Shown here one piece after another: positions 34,178-35,223 of a stretch of DNA of 35,223 nt. Every line of letters begins with the position of its first letter. Within the stretch, counting starts at the first letter, position 1. The notes under the pieces are model-generated. The model ran no database searches. It was not told where the DNA came from and worked only from the letters and a program-made list of their open reading frames with translations. This stretch comes from Hyphococcus sp. (lineage in GTDB: Bacteria > Pseudomonadota > Alphaproteobacteria > Caulobacterales > Parvularculaceae): the NCBI GenBank assembly GCA_021776315.1, contig JAJFGD010000031.1:1-35223 (forward strand), given 5' to 3'. The translations under genes and the position numbers were made by a program.

Positions 34178-34636
34178 CTAGTTAATGAAAACTGGTCGGG
34201 AGAAAAACTCTAGTTTCTCTGACTCCGATTCTTTCGTTATGTAATTTCGCCATTTCTGAAGAGTGGTTGTTCCAATATGAACCGTTCCAGCCGGCCATAG
34301 TTTCTGGAAGATATTTTCAGCTCTATTTATAAATGCTGGCAGTGCATCTGCGTTACAGAATTCCTCCGGCACCCTCACCTGTCCGTGTAGGTGGGGACTG
34401 TGACCAACCTTTTCCGGAAAGAATACACCAATGAATTGCTCTTCTTTTCGGATTTTATCAATTGCACGGCCGTAACATTTTTTCTCAAGCCTACGCACAA
34501 ATACAACAGCTTTATGTTGCATTACTGCTTCCGTGACTTGGGCATTAAATTGAAGCGTAATATTTACATTAAGCTTGCGATCATCCATCCACTCTATGTA
34601 ATTGGCCCTCAAACGTCGAGGATCTATTTCGATCAT
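34178..34636 (-). CDS. HUH-type replication initiator/endonuclease, small
   Basis: A 152-residue protein from the ATG at 34636; the frame extends to a TTG at 34657. It shows the three motifs of rolling-circle Rep proteins in order: NVNITLQFN (residues 23-31, motif 1), HSPHLHGQVRV with the HUH pair His82 and His84, and WRNYITKES with the candidate nucleophile Tyr132 and Lys135. There is one catalytic tyrosine and no helicase domain. Such enzymes nick one strand at an origin and stay joined to the 5' end, starting replication or transfer. It has its own strong promoter upstream. The protein is short for a Rep, so a relaxase-like or transposase-like role is also possible. Confidence 0.7.
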   Translation of the reverse strand: MIEIDPRRLRANYIEWMDDRKLNVNITLQFNAQVTEAVMQHKAVVFVRRLEKKCYGRAIDKIRKEEQFIGVFFPEKVGHSPHLHGQVRVPEEFCNADALPAFINRAENIFQKLWPAGTVHIGTTTLQKWRNYITKESESEKLEFFSRPVFIN

Positions 34637-34749
34637 CTTTATCCACGTCAAATGCAATAAATAATAAAAGCTCAGGGATTTCAGGAAATAAAATGAATCC
34701 TGTTTCCTTGGTGTCGGACACTGAGCTCGCCCGATTTATATAGGGTATA

Positions 34750-34783
34750 TAGTATAATACTACGTCTACGGACGATTTGTCAA
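34750..34783 (-). promoter_or_regulatory. Strong sigma-70-type promoter with overlapping palindrome
   Basis: On the minus strand, TTGACA (34778-34783) is separated by 18 bases from TATTAT (34754-34759). The -10 lies inside a perfect palindrome TAGTAT-A-ATACTA (34750-34762). It points toward the HUH gene, whose start is about 115 bases downstream. A palindrome across the -10 is a natural repressor site, so this looks like a regulated replication promoter of the element. Confidence 0.65.
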
Positions 34784-34802
34784 GGGTTTTAGCATTTTTC
34801 TA

Positions 34803-35117
34803 TCACAAATACTTTAAATGGTGGTCTTTTACGGCATACATATCGGGGTACTGAGGTTTTTCGCCTGAATAACAGCAGTGTTTATACATCCGAACATCAC
34901 CAAAGTAGTACTTTTCATACTTGAACACTTGGCCAGCGGTTCGATCCGGCGGAAAGTATATAACGTCCTCCAGACCGCGCTTTTCAGCGTCACGAGCCCT
35001 AGCCCTTCTGATGCCGAATGTTTTCCTACTACGCCAGCCAATGATTAACCCAGCGTCTTTTGCTCCTATCAATCGGATATATTCGTCAATTTTTTCCTGC
35101 CGAATTTCTTGATCCAC
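34803..35117 (-). CDS. Hypothetical protein (104 residues)
   Basis: A GTG-started gene with a good Shine-Dalgarno (AAAGGAG eight to nine bases upstream). The first half is helical and basic (IDEYIRLIGAKDAGLIIGWR followed by SRKTFGIRRARARDAEKRG), resembling a small DNA-binding region though no standard helix-turn-helix is sure. The second half is Tyr- and Cys-rich (KYEKYYFGDVRMYKHCCYSG). It lies just upstream of the promoter of the HUH gene. A regulator of that promoter would fit the position but is not shown by the sequence. Confidence 0.55.
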   Translation of the reverse strand: MDQEIRQEKIDEYIRLIGAKDAGLIIGWRSRKTFGIRRARARDAEKRGLEDVIYFPPDRTAGQVFKYEKYYFGDVRMYKHCCYSGEKPQYPDMYAVKDHHLKYL

Positions 35118-35223
35118 GAAGAATACTCCTTTTACGAATTACCTGTGAAAACGTGATCATCAATTGGAGAGAATTCCGTATAGGCAAGTCAATCAAAAAA
35201 CCTTCCAAAAAAGGGTTTCATAT

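Overview
The window looks like chromosomal DNA of an alphaproteobacterium, probably marine or aquatic. The grounds are an alphaproteobacterial-style lipoamide dehydrogenase, an adjacent secE-nusG pair, a hydroxyproline-type enolase-superfamily enzyme, and short extragenic palindromes of a kind familiar from this class. I cannot name a genus. The first ~17 kb is moderately GC-rich. From about 26 kb to the right edge the DNA is clearly AT-richer and carries integrative-element genes.

Layout. (1) 1-5245: the left edge cuts a TIR-domain gene on the minus strand. Then come an endonuclease/exonuclease/phosphatase-fold protein, an enolase-superfamily enzyme, a TetR regulator overlapping a sterol-desaturase-family gene, a DoxX-like protein and a small Cys-rich protein. 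(2) 5246-5975: a gene-free stretch with several hairpin-forming repeats. (3) 5976-16367: a frameshifted secreted-protein gene behind lpdA, a MAPEG protein followed by a DhlA-type haloalkane dehalogenase, an SnoaL-like secreted protein, a polysaccharide O-acyltransferase pair (SGNH-like plus MBOAT), an exported M17 aminopeptidase, a PhnZ-like HD-domain protein, a small membrane protein and a family 2 glycosyltransferase. (4) 16490-17329: secE-nusG, with neither rplK downstream nor tRNA-Trp upstream. (5) 17515-20163: a glycosidase-like lipoprotein and a small lipoprotein.

(6) 20422-26006: a ~5.5 kb segment bounded by two copies of the 3' half of tRNA-Trp, each accompanied inside the segment by a TAACGCCCCGTT motif. 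It carries an MFS transporter, a 62-residue protein, an exported amidohydrolase, a lipoprotein, a small soluble protein, and three copies of a ~90 bp dispersed repeat. It reads as an older island that has lost its integrase. (7) 26006-35223: a second element integrated in tandem at the same site and cut by the right edge. It has a tyrosine integrase next to the attachment remnant, a SIR2-like protein, a secreted ankyrin-repeat protein, a three-gene block ending in a terminase large subunit, a small HUH-type replication endonuclease behind a strong promoter with an overlapping palindrome, and several unknown genes.

How it fits together. In many alphaproteobacteria tRNA-Trp lies just upstream of secE, so successive integration into tRNA-Trp explains why secE-nusG here is followed by mobile DNA. 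The second element has integration, replication and packaging-ATPase functions plus a probable NAD-targeting defence gene. No portal or capsid gene follows terL within the window. A phage satellite or a reduced prophage are the two readings I consider most likely.
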